Positions 1-13,800 of a stretch of DNA of 64,000 nucleotides are shown here, one piece after another. The position numbers were made by a program, and so were the translations under genes. The stretch is taken from positions 555,528 through 619,527 of the forward strand of contig JAVGVS010000025.1 in NCBI GenBank assembly GCA_032718565.1, read 5' to 3'. The notes beneath the pieces were generated by a model. It did not search any database, was not told the DNA's origin, and saw only the letters and a list, made by a program, of their open reading frames with translations. The number at the start of each line of letters is the position of its first letter. The first letter of the stretch is position 1. This DNA comes from Distichodus sexfasciatus. Its lineage: Eukaryota; Chordata; Actinopteri; Characiformes; Distichodontidae.

Positions 1-420
1 CAGATGTGAACGGTGAACAGAGGAAGTTGCGTCCTCATTTTCCTAACATGTGCGTCTCTTCCCATGTAGTGTGTAATCCTCTCCTCGTCCTTGATTGTGT
101 GTTCCACTACATGGAGCGTGTTCTATCAATTCAACATCTACACACACACACACACACACACAGTCTATGTATTACTATCTTTGTGCGGTCTTTCCATAGA
201 CTCCCATAATGACTAAAGTACATAATTTTACACCTACACCTAATCCTAACCCTAACCTTAACCTCAGTAACCAAAAGCACATCTTTTACCTCTTTTAGTT
301 TCTCAAATTAAACAAGCACATTTTCTATAAAGTCATTTCTCTTCATGGGGACCTCTCAAATGTCCCCACAAAGCCCCAAAAAACAGATAAAAGTGATTTT
401 AGGGGACAAAAAGGTCCCCA
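1..420. repeat. CA microsatellite with fish GGGGAC/GTCCCC repeat and short CCCTAA-like run
   Basis: (CA)n at 142-162. CCTAATCCTAACCCTAACC-like telomere-type words lie at 235-265. Paired AGGGGAC and GTCCCCAC words lie at 350-425. A related GAGGACC/TTGTGAGGAC arrangement flanks the (GT)n at 11556-11720, so this is a dispersed repeat. No gene seen. Confidence 0.55.
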
Positions 421-970
421 CAAAGCAATAAATACATGAACACACACACACATAGAGACTCAAAGAAAGAAGAAGAAGAAGTGAAAACGTAGAAAGAGAA
501 ACAGACAGATAGAGAGAAAGAAATAAAGCCAGATATTCTGAGAGACAGAGAAGAAAGAGACAATGCAGGGAGACAAAGGTGTAGATAAAACTGAAATGAA
601 AAGAGGACGGAAAAGGAACAAAGTAACCAGAGAATGAGAGAAAAACAGAGAGAAAGACATGCAAGTTAGACAAAAATAAAATAATTGAGTAGGAGAATGA
701 AGGAGACAGTTTCAAAAAGCAGAAAAAAAGATAGACAAAATAAAGAGAAAAAAAGACACAAAGATAAAAGAGAAAAAAGATATAAAGAAGTAAAAAGTAT
801 AATGAAAAAGACAAATAAAGGAGATGAATACAGAGACAAAGGAGAAACTAAATTAAGACTATGATGTGAACATAGAAGAAGTAATATGTACTTAGAAAAA
901 GAGAAGGAAGAAAATTGGTAAAATAAGAGAAAGAGAGGCAAAAATAAATTGTCAAAGAAACCAGAAAAAA

Positions 971-1009
<39 letters not shown>

Positions 1010-1508
1010 ATTAAAATGGAGAGAAAGAAAAGGAGATATAAAAGTAGATTCTGAGATATACAGAAGTAAAAAGAGAGGAAAGAGAGTAAAAAACTGAGGG
1101 ATAAAAGAAAGTTAAAGAAAGAGACAGAGATTAAGAAAGAAGAGAGATGGAGAAAGGCAGAGAAAAGGGGGAGAGACAAATTGAGATGGAGAAAAGTTTT
1201 TTTTTTTAAAGTGAGAAACTACAGAGAGAGCGAGAAATAAAGAAAGAGAGCGAGATAGAGTTGAAGCAAAAAAGAATGAGTAAAACAGTGTCAATAGTCG
1301 CCAGATATAAACGAAAGTAAAAATAAGTGAGAAGCTACAGAGAAAAAGTCAGTTAGAGTGAGTGAGAGAGAGAGAGAGAGATGGAAAGATGGAAAAGAGA
1401 AACAGTGGCAAAAAGCAGAGACGCAGAGACAAAAGTAAAGAGAAATACTTTCACACTCTCTCAGCCTCATACTCACTATCATCTCCTGCACGATTATTCG
1501 TCTTCCCT
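420..1508 (-). other. Likely 3' UTR/flank of the ppp1r37-like gene; about 1-kb pyrimidine-rich tract in the mRNA sense
   Basis: From about 425 to 1430 the plus strand is almost all A and G (repeated AGAGAAAG-type words), with a (TG)/(GA) microsatellite at 969-1008 and GA runs near 1364-1380. It begins directly beyond the stop codon, so the transcript strand would be C/U-rich. No clear polyadenylation signal was found. The 3' end may lie beyond the window. Confidence 0.5.
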
Positions 1509-1673
1509 CTACACCACTGAGTGGTGTGTTTGGGTGGAGTATGTGGAGGCAGGCGAGGTGAGAGGAGAGTGTAATGTCGACTCGACGGCACTGGTGTTGG
1601 TGGTGGTGTTCTGAAAACACAACTCTGAAATCCGGCTCAGGAGGGCCTTCTGAGTTTCAACTAGAAACTCGTC
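1509..1673 (-). CDS. ppp1r37: ppp1r37-like exon 11 (last coding exon, stop)
   Basis: 165 nt including TAG at 1511-1509. The acceptor tract TTCTTCTCACTTTTTGTC precedes ACCTGAAG. Encodes DEFLVETQKALLSRISELC, which matches the family block that directly follows the last LRR, then a Ser/Thr-rich end finishing HHSVV. It joins exon 10 in phase 0 across 34.8 kb. No convincing donor was seen before the stop, so I treat it as terminal. Confidence 0.78.
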   Translation of the reverse strand, partial: DEFLVETQKALLSRISELCFQNTTTNTSAVESTLHSPLTSPASTYSTQTHHSVV

Positions 1674-4600
1674 CTTCAGGTGACAAAAAGTGAGAAGAAA
1701 CACATTCAGTAGCAGTGGAGAAAGTACACAACTCCACTACCTGAGTCAAAATACAGATATTTCTGCTAGGTGTTAGGGAGTAGCTAACTACAAGTAGTAA
1801 CTTAAGTACTTTTTTATTAGCAAAGCTGATTTTAGAACTCTAGATTTAGAGCTTTAATAGTAACTACATTTTTACAAATAGCAGTGTCGCATGGGATTTT
1901 TTTCTTTTTCGCTTTTACGAAGACAGGTATTTTCAACTATCAGTCGTTTCTGATTGGTGTTGAATTGACAGAAGTGGAATCTGATAGGCACACACTCAAT
2001 GCGTCACCGTGCACTAGCGGTGTTGAAATGAATCACATAATTGATGCATCGAGATGCAGACGTAGACAATTCTGCATCAATGCAGTGGCAGACCATAACA
2101 AATTATATTGGGTTTTCAACTGGTGGTCATCTGTCCCCTGGTCTGCGGCAACATTACAGGTGGTCTCTGACATGTAATCCAGTTTCACTTTTTAAAATCT
2201 GTTTCATTTATTTTTCAAAACATTTCCGGATGATTTGGGCGTCTTTATGAATAACGAATTTAATGCAAATATTTAAAAAAGAATCTGAATAAAATACTCC
2301 CCAACCACACACACAGACACACAATGGATAGACGCAGAGTCTGAGTGCTTAGTCTGAGTGGTTGTCCCTGGGACAAACGCAGTTGAAAACTTCTGGATTA
2401 TATCATAAAGACATTGCTTGGTGAATTTCAGCATACACATTCTAGTTAAAAGATCATCTTGGTATTAGCTATGATTTCCCGATCTGCATGCAATGTGAAG
2501 TAATGTAGAAAAATTGATGGACTGCATCGTGATGCATCGAGATATCGTATCGAATCAAATCATTGACCTGATAATCATAATCGAATCGTGAGACCAGTGA
2601 AGGTTCACACCTCTACTGTGCACTCTTGGCTGCTGCGAGATGGAGTTGGAGGATGGAGTCTGCCTGTGAAACAGCTTGACTGTAATAAGTTACTTCTTCT
2701 CCATAGCTTGCAGGGAAACTGCTATATTAACACAGTAGCTTGGCTGTAATTTTGACATGATTTAGAAATGATAAGTAGTTTGTAGCTTGGAAAGCTTCTG
2801 TTAAAAAAATGTAGCGTCCAACACTGAATATGACTTCATTACACATTGAAATTGTGTGGTAAAGTTTTACTTGAGGTAATAGTGGAGATTTAAGTATTCA
2901 AATGTACATTTTTTTTTCTTTAATGCCAAGGCATTGTTGTATTGTTGCCACAAAGCATTTTTAGAAATCTGAAACAACCTGCTGATGAAGGTGGTCTGTG
3001 GAAAACCCAGCAAACATTTACAACAAATCGTTCCTCATTTGAAAAATCTCAAGCTGGATGTTGTGTAGAAGTTGCCATATTTAAAAATGCCATTTGAGTT
3101 GTTCCAACGTGCAAATCACTCTTTTGAGTTTGGGTAAGGAGGACTTGACCAACACAGCTTTCATTTATTCATTCATTATCCGAACTGCTTAATCCCAATC
3201 GGGGTCACGGGCACCGGAGCCTATCTCGCGAACTACCAACCCTGGGCAGGCCAACACATTGCACGGCACACACACTCACACAATCATACTCACATTCACA
3301 CTTTACAGGGCCAATTTAGAGTCGCCAATTAACCTATAGTGCATGCCTTCGGACTGTTGGAGGAAACCGGAGCACCCGGAGAAAACCCACGCAAACACAG
3401 GGAGAGCATGCAAACTTCACATAGAAAGGCCCTACGACCTACACTGGGCTTGAACCCAGGACCTTCTCACTGTGAGGCGGTAGCACTAACCACTGCGCTA
3501 CTTTACCGCCCCTACACTGAATCTAAGTGAGTGATTATTTGCAATTGTGAATACAGCACAGTAGACAACCCCCTGTACTGCATTTTTACCCACCTTTATA
3601 GTCATATCATGCTTCTCATACTGTGAACACTGCACTATTGCACATCTTGGTTCCGATTGTATGACTGGTCATTTATCCAAATTTGTTGCACACATCCTCT
3701 ACTTCAGACTCATGTCATGTCACGACTTTTCTCATGCTGTGTTCTGTACAGGAAAACCTTGTAAATAACTACTGCACTCTCTTTAAAAAATGACAGTTTT
3801 TTACATTTGTACCACCACTATCCATATTCTTCTATTTCTATTTAGACTTCTATTTATATTAGTTTTTTTTTTTCACATACACAGTTATACAACACATAGG
3901 GAAATTGTCTTAGGACGAATCAGGGCACTTTTCATTACATGTTGTATTTGTATAAGTATGTATGTGACAAACAGGATGAATTTAAGTAATTATTTTGTCA
4001 TTGTGAACACAGCACAGCACACAGTGCACCACAACCAAATCTGACATCTGCATTTGACCCATCCATGAAGGGCCAGGTTATCGGCAGCAGTGCTTGGGGA
4101 CGGTACCTTGCTCATGTGTACCTCAGTGGTACCTTTAACTTGTTCGGGACTTTAACCCGGGATCCTCCGATCATAGGGCCAACTTCCTGACCATTACGCT
4201 ACCAACAAAATTTGTATGTGAACGAGAACAAGCAGAAACACAGACGCTTGCCAGCATGTTGAGTTTGATGAAGGAGGGATGAGGTGATAGAGAGAAAGAG
4301 AGGAAGGAGAAAGACAGCAGATAAGCAATAAAAGAAAAAACGCAAGTCATGTCAATTTGGTTTGATCTGAGCAGCAACGTTATTTTTGGATTTGTATGTG
4401 ACTTGTAAGTCTTGAATCTCTAATCATCATTACAACAGGAGGAATTTGTATGCGAAAAGAAGAAACGAGAGCAAAAACACAGACGTTTCTGGCTGGCATG
4501 TTGAGCCTGATGAAGGTGGGGGGAGGAAAGAACGGAGGGGGGCGCGGTGGGGGTAGCTGGCTGGCGGACAGCGTTAGCGAGCCGCGCTTCCCTCCTCATA

Positions 4601-5514
4601 AATTATCGCCGGAGATGACGACGAGGCCCTGTGCGATTTCGGTCGGCGGTAGGGACGAACCCCGCCTGGAAGTGGCGCTGTCCTGCGGTGTTCCCCTCCC
4701 TCACTCGTCCCTCTCTCACCCCCTCATCCCAAATACCGCCCCACCAGCCCCACCGACCCCCACTCGACCCCCCCGCCGTCTGCAGCCGAGCACTTAATAA
4801 AGAGATTGATTATCAGGAGCGGCCAGGAAGATACAGTTGGACAGGCTCGCCCCGTGAGCTTACAGAGGGCACCCATCCGCCACAGCAGCCGAGCTCGGGC
4901 TCGGTATTGCCGTATCACATGGGCAGCGCTTGTGATGCCAGGGCAGAGTTTGGGAGGGGAGGGAGCCAACACGCCTGTGCTCTTCAGTGCGCCGCGACAC
5001 CGCTGCCAGGGTCAGAGTTCGGTAGTGCCGGGGTGCTTCCGTTCGACTTGGATGCTACTCAATGGCACACACACAACACACTGTTTTTTCAAGCAGCTCA
5101 TTCATCGACATCTGGGCCAACTTTCTAGAGGTGTTATTATTACATGCATAAAGTCATCCATGCTGGATTTGTATTCACATACTGTCTTAAAGACACTGTT
5201 ATTTTTTAAGATTGTCAGTATATTCATTAGATCTGCTGCAGATCTTATGCACATTAATATAATTAAAGCACATTTCTGTTGTAATTGTCATTTTCTCCAC
5301 TTGGAGTGCCGCTGCAATATTTGCAATAAATTATTAATATCTCTGTAACTAAACTGAACAGTCATTTTACTTACACAGAGTCTATATTTATAGGGTAATT
5401 ATATAGTATATTCTATGTGCTTTCTTTGTACTCTGTAAAAACCATGCCGTGAGGTGTCAAAGTTTACTCAGACCTTGATTTTATTATTATTTTTATTTTT
5501 ATTATTAATTTTAT

Positions 5515-5550
<36 letters not shown>

Positions 5551-5660
5551 CGATTACAATAATTTAATAATAAATATACTTTAAAATAATTATTTAATAT
5601 ATCATTTAATGCTTTATTAACATACATATATATTTTATTATTAAGTATTACACTACTACA

Positions 5661-5706
<46 letters not shown>

Positions 5707-5819
5707 TATAATCGACTACAATAATTAATAAATTATGCATTTAAAATAATTATTTAATATATCATTTATCGCTTTACAACATACATATATATTTTATTGT
5801 TAAGTATCATACTACCACA

Positions 5820-5877
<58 letters not shown>

Positions 5878-6365
5878 GTTTCTATGTCCATTTTCCAACT
5901 AAAAGGCATACTGCACTTTACACTTATAGTTTGACCATATTATCAAAAAGTACAGTTACTGTTTCCAGTCTATTTAGAGAATATTTTTTTCAGCATATTA
6001 TCATACAACCGTTTTTCTTCTACTGAAAAAAGGGAGTAAAGCCTTATTAAGTTTACTAAATGAATCATTATGGATTCGGTTTTAATATTTTAACGTTTCA
6101 CCGAAAAATAAGGATTTTACTGTGTTGTCAAACAAAACGTGATCAACAACGCAGCGAATAAGGACAGCCTAACTCAAATGATTCATGTGGAAACAATGTC
6201 CATTATTCAATCAAGTAAATCCAATGAATCCTTTTTTTCAGTGTTTAACTTAATTTGTTAACTCAAGTTTTATTGAACAGTTTTAGAATGGTCACATTTC
6301 ACTACATTTTGTACTTTTTACAACTATGTATGTGTCAAATAAAGAATCTTGAATTTTCTATGGGT

Positions 6366-6419
<54 letters not shown>

Positions 6420-7826
6420 TTAATATACATTTATTATTTGAACCGCTTAACCCCAGCCGGGGTCGCTTGGGGGACCAACCCTGGGTAGGCGCCAACACAC
6501 TCGCAGTCACACTTTATGGGGCCAATTTAGACCTATAGTGCGTGCCTTTGGACTGAGGGAGGAAACACAGAGAGAGCATGCAGACTCCACACAGAAAGGC
6601 TCTACGGCCATCCCCGGGTTTCGAACCCAGGACCTTCTCGCTGTGAGGCTGCTGGCATTTGACAACTCCCCATACACTTTTTGCACAGATTTGAGGCTCA
6701 ACTCTCTCAGGCCGGGCAGCTCATAATCCGGCATACGGGTTAGCCGGCGTACAGATGAAAGAGACAGGAACGACAGGACAACAGCGGTGGACGACAGTGG
6801 TGGTAGAGGGGTATTTTGAATCTTCCTAATTAATGATTGAACACTTCACAGGTACACACACACACACACACCCTAAAAGACACACACACACTTTTTCTCC
6901 CTCGCTTCGGCCCTGCCGTCGTCTGCCCCTCGGCTGAAAGGCTGTCGACTGACTCTGTTTGATGGCGGCCTGTCTCTGGTGTCGCCGGACGCGTCCCCTT
7001 TTAATGAACATAACCAAGTATTGAAGGCCACCGAGAAGGCAGGTGATAAAAGCCGAACCGAGAGAGCGCTAGTTTGTTTTCTCCCCAGCGCCCTGTTCAA
7101 ACAGTGCATTGTTCAAAGACAATGCACATGCATGCATGCAAAGAAAAATTTAAATAAATAAAAAAGACGCACGGCTGGTGGGGCGGAGAGGGTGAGAAAG
7201 AGGAGGAAGAGAAGAGGGTGGGGGGTAAATCAACCCCCCCTCCCCGGCTAGACGAAGATGAAAACAACAAGGCCCAGGTAAAAAGACACCACCACCACCA
7301 CCACCACGACAGAGGGTTTTTCAATCAGACTGGCATGCAGATTAACAATAATAATAATAATAATAGTAATAATAATAATTCATGAATTTTTGAAGGGTGT
7401 AAACTGGGTGAGTTTTATCAAATTATGATGTTAAACTCGATTCAATGGCTAAACGATTCGATATCTGCTAATATCACAAAGTTTGATTTGATTCAGGAGC
7501 AGACAGTTATGACACAATATCATATGTAGATTTGATGCAGGGGTGGCACGGTGGCGTGATCCTGGGTTCAATCACCGGTTCAATCGGGGGTCTTTGCCTG
7601 TGTTTTCACTGTGTGTTCAAAAGCATGTACTGTAGGTTGATTGGTTAATCTAAATTGGTCCCAAAGTGTGAATGTGAGGGTTCCTAGGTGTGAGTGGGCC
7701 CTATGCTGTGCTGGCCCCAGGTTGGTCCCTCCTTGCTCATAATCCTGGGATAGTCTCCGCATCCTCAAGTATCGCGATCAGAGTAAGTGGTTCAGATAGT
7801 GAATGGATAAATGATTTTCCGAGATA

Positions 7827-7861
<35 letters not shown>

Positions 7862-10800
7862 ATATGCCAGATTTGCAGAGAGGGTGAGGAAGAGGAGAGG
7901 TAAATTTGTGCACCATGTCTTGATGAAGATAAAAACAGTAAGTCCCAGGTAAAAACACACCAGGATTTTCCTTATTGAGAAAAAACAAGGGCAAGAAAAG
8001 GGAGAGAGAGGAGAAGGAGAAAGAGAGGCAAAAGTGAAAGGATGAACTACTGCCTCAAGAAACACCACACGCATTACTTCCATTACCAACAGCAGCAGTG
8101 TGTTTGGGCCTTATGAATGCATTCATGCAATATTGCACTTGCATTACAAATGTCAAATGATTGCCTGGCAGAACAGACCCCTCCTTATGCGTGCAACTCT
8201 GAGCATGAGACTCAACTAAAAGCCTGCTCTTTGTGTATCTTAAATTGTGATTTGGAACCCTGGGTTTGGAACCAATTTCTGCTCTGAACTCTTTACCAAC
8301 CAAACCTGACTGAAGAGAGCTGCAGGTTCAAGATTTATTTTGGGCACATATGCTCACACACAAACATTAAATCTGACTTCGCTCATCTGTGCTAAGATTA
8401 GCAGTGGAAATAGTACTGAAAATTTGTAGTACTGAAAAGTATTGTTGCTGAATTTGAAAGCCAATAAAACTACTTCAATCTACTTAAAATATGTACTGAA
8501 AACCTTTCTCTCAAAACTTGAGAAGTGTTAAGCAGCCGAGACTAACCGATACAGGATTTTAAAGACACACCAAATTTTGATAACTCCTGATTATTTTAAA
8601 CTAACACGTACCAAAAGTCAATTGTGTTTTTCTTCTCGTTATTACAAATTATTTAGGAATTTTTAAAAGAAAGTTGGCAAACGTACAGCAATTGCTTACA
8701 TTGTGCAACAGACCAGAGACCTTCATGAATTAGTTTTAATATCTTACATCTTACATGTCTCCAAATCTGCCACAATCCAAAACGTTATTCTTATATACAA
8801 AACACAATGTCTAATGAAACAGCTGTGTTTTAATTCAAGATTAAAACCAAATGAAAATAAATTGTGAGATGTTGCTTTTACCTTTTGTGAAAGTGTTTGT
8901 TTTGAATTGCAGACACCCAACTTCCAGCTCATGTTTGTACCGAATAAAATAAAGATTTATTCTTCTGTTGAATTTATTTAAATAGCATACACATTTCGTA
9001 TGTCCTACTACATTTACACAAACAGCTAAATAAAATAAACAGCTAAACTTCACAGCTGAGCTGAAAGTTAAGTAACACCACGGGGGTCTGCCCACAAGGA
9101 CATTTCAAAGCAAAGCAGCCGCCAGGGCGTGAAAGATCACGGACGGCTGAAGTTCTCGCAGGGTTGGGAATAGTTGGGCTGTAATTTTTTCCTGGTAATT
9201 CCAGTGTTAAATAATAGATAGAATTAAGTGTTCTGTGTCAGTAATTAAGCTCCTGAGACTCATTTTAACACATACTATGAAAAGTGTCTATAAAAAGTGA
9301 CCCTGATGTGGGCTAGGTAATCTAAAAAAAACTTCATCTCCTTGAAGAAATAGTTGTCTTTTAGTCTCATTCCGACGAGAAGCAGCTGTTTACACTCCGA
9401 CGGGCTTTAGCAAACTAATATGTCAGCTTAGAGGAATACCTATGGGCTGGAATGGAGACGTCTCTTTTCCAAAGAGGAGGAGGAGGAGGAAGAGGAGGAA
9501 AAGGAAAGAACGTTTCTCGAGCGAAAAGGCTGACAGAATCAAAAAAGCTAAATTTAAACCGGTTATCTATAACCTCTAATCAGCACAACCTTGCACATGG
9601 CGTTGGTGAAAAATAACAAAGCAAAAATGATCAGCTCATTAATTATAATCAAGGTAATATGTTCAATTAATCGTATAATGATTTGAAGTCCTATCATCCA
9701 GCCCACGCTCCACAGATGGACAGGGGGCTGTGCGGAGCAGGCATCTGCTGGCACAATGCCAGCGCTGAAGCCTCCCTTTGTTTGCCAGGGCGACTAAACT
9801 AATAGATATGTTAAACTTCTGCCGGGCCAAGAATTAGGAAGCCATTACAATACAAATACAGCAGGGCCCGGAGGGCCAGCAGATTGACCATCTCTGTCCA
9901 GCTGAGTTGGGCTGAGCAGTTAATCGAAATTAATCAAAAACCGATATATAGAACTTCTACATGTAATGATATGCATGATGGTTATTTAAGTGATTAATTG
10001 ATTACAATAATCAACTACAATAATTTAATATAAATTATGCATTTAAAATAATTATTTAAATATATCATTTAATGCTTTACAACATACATATATTTTATTA
10101 TTGCTATCATACTAATACACACAAATAATAATAATAATAATATTAATAATAATAATAATAAATAATAATAATAATAATACACTTACTTAAATAATTTTAA
10201 ATATAGACACCTTTCAAAAGACTCAAACATGTAGTAACAATGGATAAAGTGATTCATACAGTAAAATATAACAACAAAATTGGTAATAGAGTACATTCCA
10301 AAATATGAATCAAAGCCACAGGGCAAGATTTAGAAAGGAGAAAATGTAATTGTGTTGAAGTCTAGTGCTCTGTACCATTGTGTTTGTTGTCACATGTTGG
10401 CGCTTGTTTGGTTCATCGCTACATCTTCAGTGTTTCGACCAATCGTTCTTAAATCACAAAGATGCACTCTTTCATTATAACAAATGTCTCAGCTTTACTA
10501 GTTGAGAATATTTACAGGAGAAAGCTTGTCAGTGAATTATGAGGACAAAAAAAATCAACCAAAAAACAGTTTATTAATTGTAAACAAGAAAACATGAGGA
10601 CGAGCCTTTATGCAAACAGTACGGCCGATGTTAATCACACACCGGCTTCTCTGGTTTGTGTGATCATGTGTATCAGATGTTAGTGATCAACTATGAATCA
10701 GTCATAAGGTTTCGTCATCAGGATTTCTTTTGCCTGAATTAGGATTTTTAAAACCAAAACTGATTTTGGTAATCATTATCATTATCAGAATTTATTTTTC

Positions 10801-13800
10801 TTGTGAACGTTTCATAACTTTTTTTTTCTTTCTCGCTGACATAGATGACAGACGTAGAACCACACGGCTGCAGCATCAGCACAGCCTCCTTCTCGAGTGA
10901 AGACACAGATATTATTATAATTATCAAGCACATAATGCTCTTTCTAATTCCACTAACAGCCCACGATACACAACATTTTATTTGTAGTTATTCTACTTCA
11001 GGAATCGCCCGTAAGATTTCAGCCCATAATGTCATTTTGATGAATATTGACAAATGTTGTCTAAAACACAAAATCAGCCAACACTTTGAGTTGTTGCTGA
11101 CCCTGATGGATACAACTACGCAAATTAAGTAACACTCATAACAGTGTAAGGATCCAGTTTCCATCTGTAATTCTTTTTGTTTTTTCTTTGTATTTGTTAT
11201 TAAACTGCTGTTATATATGCAGATCAACTGACAATCAACTGATAATGGCCAAAGTATTAGCACACTAATTTATTAATTCATCAATTTTATTTACAGTATA
11301 TTTGTAATTTTTTTGGGGGAGGGACTTGGGCTTTCTTATTTTTTCTCGTTTTATCTGGCCCAAAGATGTAATTTCCAGGATATTTTAAGAGGAATGTAGA
11401 GGTGATTTAGTTCTCCCTCAGCGCTGCTCTCGCACACTAAACTCTCTCATTTGTTAGTGCTACTTTCCCTCAGACAGCCTTATAAATGGAGCTACTGTCC
11501 AATTATTACACAGGATAAAACTAGAGTTTGCAGGCTACGGCAGAACCCACACAACGTGTGTGTGTGTGTGAGTGTGTGTGTGTGTGTGTGTGAGTGTGTG
11601 TGTGTGTGTGTGTGGTGGGCGGTGTGTGTGGAACAGGTTCTTACGTATTTTTGAGGACCTGATTTTTCCTTGAAAAATAGAGAACCTGAGATTTTTATGG
11701 CTTTGTGAGGACAATTTTGTGTGTGAAACAGCAGCCATATAAGGCACAAAGCCTGTTTGGATAAAAAGGCCTTTGGCGTGAGAGAAAGAGTGTGTATCAG
11801 GAAATTTTGCCATGGAGGATCAATTCTGATTTTGTGTAAAAATTAAAAAGAGGAAAAATGTTTGTTCCTGAAATAAAGTTAGGGTTAGGTATAATATTAT
11901 TCACATTTAGATTGTGTGTACCTCACCAAGATAGCAAGACGTTACTATGTGTGTGTGTGTGTATGTAAGTGTGTGTGTGTGAGTGTGTGTGTGTGTGTGT
12001 GTGTTTTATTAGAGGAGGAAATCCACTGAAGAAAAAAGGCTACTTTGGAAACTCTCACTGGGGCTTCTTAAAAGAGGCTCATTTTTAACTATGTCACCAC
12101 GGCTGCTGGATGACAATTAATCTGTTTTCCACTGTTTTCTTGGCATCTGTGCCAATTACTTTATATGCTAATATATGTAAATTACCAAACATTTCAGATG
12201 CCAGTAACAAGTATGCATGTATTGCATTTTTATTTTTATTTTAACAAATACATTTTATCGTTATCGGCCTTAGCGTGTCGAATCGTTAATTTGTATTAAA
12301 AATGTAGTATTTAGTGAAACAAAGTATGATAAAAAATAAACACTATTTATTATTTGCCAGGCCAGGCTCTTTAAAAGATAATGATATTTTCTCATATTGA
12401 ACCAACAAAACAGATTGCACTTGCAAATTAATCACAAATATATTGTTTAAGATCAGTCCTGCCTGCATTATCCTTGCATAACATTAACAACAGCAGCAAA
12501 ACCCCCATTTGGTATAAAAATCTATATAAACATATAACAAATATGCCAAAATATTTAAATAATCAATCAGTCAAGCTGCCTTTGTAAACCCATACTGTAC
12601 ATACTGCTGAAACATTTGCTTTCTTGATCACATTATTTCACATTATTTGTCATTATTACATCACATGGCTTTGATGAGTAACTTCTGTTTAATTGTGAGA
12701 AAACGTAAATTACTGGTTGCACTTAATCATTAATTTCACTATCAACATTCTACTAACACAAACAACTGTCTACTAACACACATGATTTATAATAACCAAT
12801 TTTATATACAGCATCAGCAAATTCTTCAGCCAAACTTTATGATTTTATATATTATATTTAATCATATTATATATCTCTGGTATTTTACAGAAAAATTATA
12901 CCACTCTGTTACAGTAATTTCAATGCAATGTGTAAACATACATGTAAATATTATCCCTATACAAGAAAGAGTGGCTCTTTGAAAGGAAAATATGAAAAAG
13001 AGGTGTCCGTCTGTCTCTAGACAGATCTCTTTCTTGCTTTCTTTTCTCTGTGTGATCATAAAGAAATTCTGTGGAAGTTTCTCCCGTGTCACAGCCTGTA
13101 GATGTCACTGTTGTATACTAAATAATCCTGCCACAATCACAATCAGACACATCTTTTCGAGTTCTCTCATCTCTCAGAATGTGTGTCAATGGCTTAAAAC
13201 GAGGCGCAAAAGGCAAAATTAGATCTGCAGGGCCATTTAAAACGGGGTTTAACTTCCAGTTTAATGGTAAGCAACAAATTTTCTGACTGAAAAATAAACG
13301 TGTGTAAGAATAAGAATCCACTGTGTTGGACTCTCACATCGTTACACTGTCTAAAGTATTCATTTTAATTCGATTTGTTTTTATTTATTTTAACCTTCAA
13401 TAAGTAAGTAACTAGTAAAAATGATGAATTTACATCAGTTCTTAGTTGTAAATGCTTTATTTGAATACAGCACGAAAACTTGTGTATGAGTGTATATTTG
13501 TATATAGTCGTGTATATTTTATTGTTTATAGTTGATGTTGTTTAAATTGCACACCTGCAAAGCTGTAGATCCGCATTTGCTTTAATACAATAACTTTAGT
13601 TAGTTTTCATTTCCACAGTCGTCCCTGTCAAGAGATTCTCAAACTCTGAGTTCATGAAATGCTTTAAAACTGTGTCTGATGCTGATGAGTAATTGTTTTA
13701 TTTTGTTTCATCTCTGATTTTCATAATTAGCACATTACCATATTGTTCTGGAGAGGACAACATCAGGATCTGATCTGATAAGAGTAATGAGGAACTCATC

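Noticed and set aside
356..1294. Several overlapping minus-strand open frames rich in F, L and S
   Set aside because: They are read from the GA/CT-rich low-complexity tract and have no domain or codon signal.
3161..3512. tRNA-like head with A and B boxes, possible tRNA gene
   Set aside because: Cloverleaf not complete and attached to a DANA-like SINE body; the same holds for the SINE-A and SINE-C heads.
4450..5348. Proline/arginine-rich plus-strand frames of 115-180 codons
   Set aside because: CpG- and C-rich island; three frames open at once, no recognisable domain, no polyA or splice pattern.
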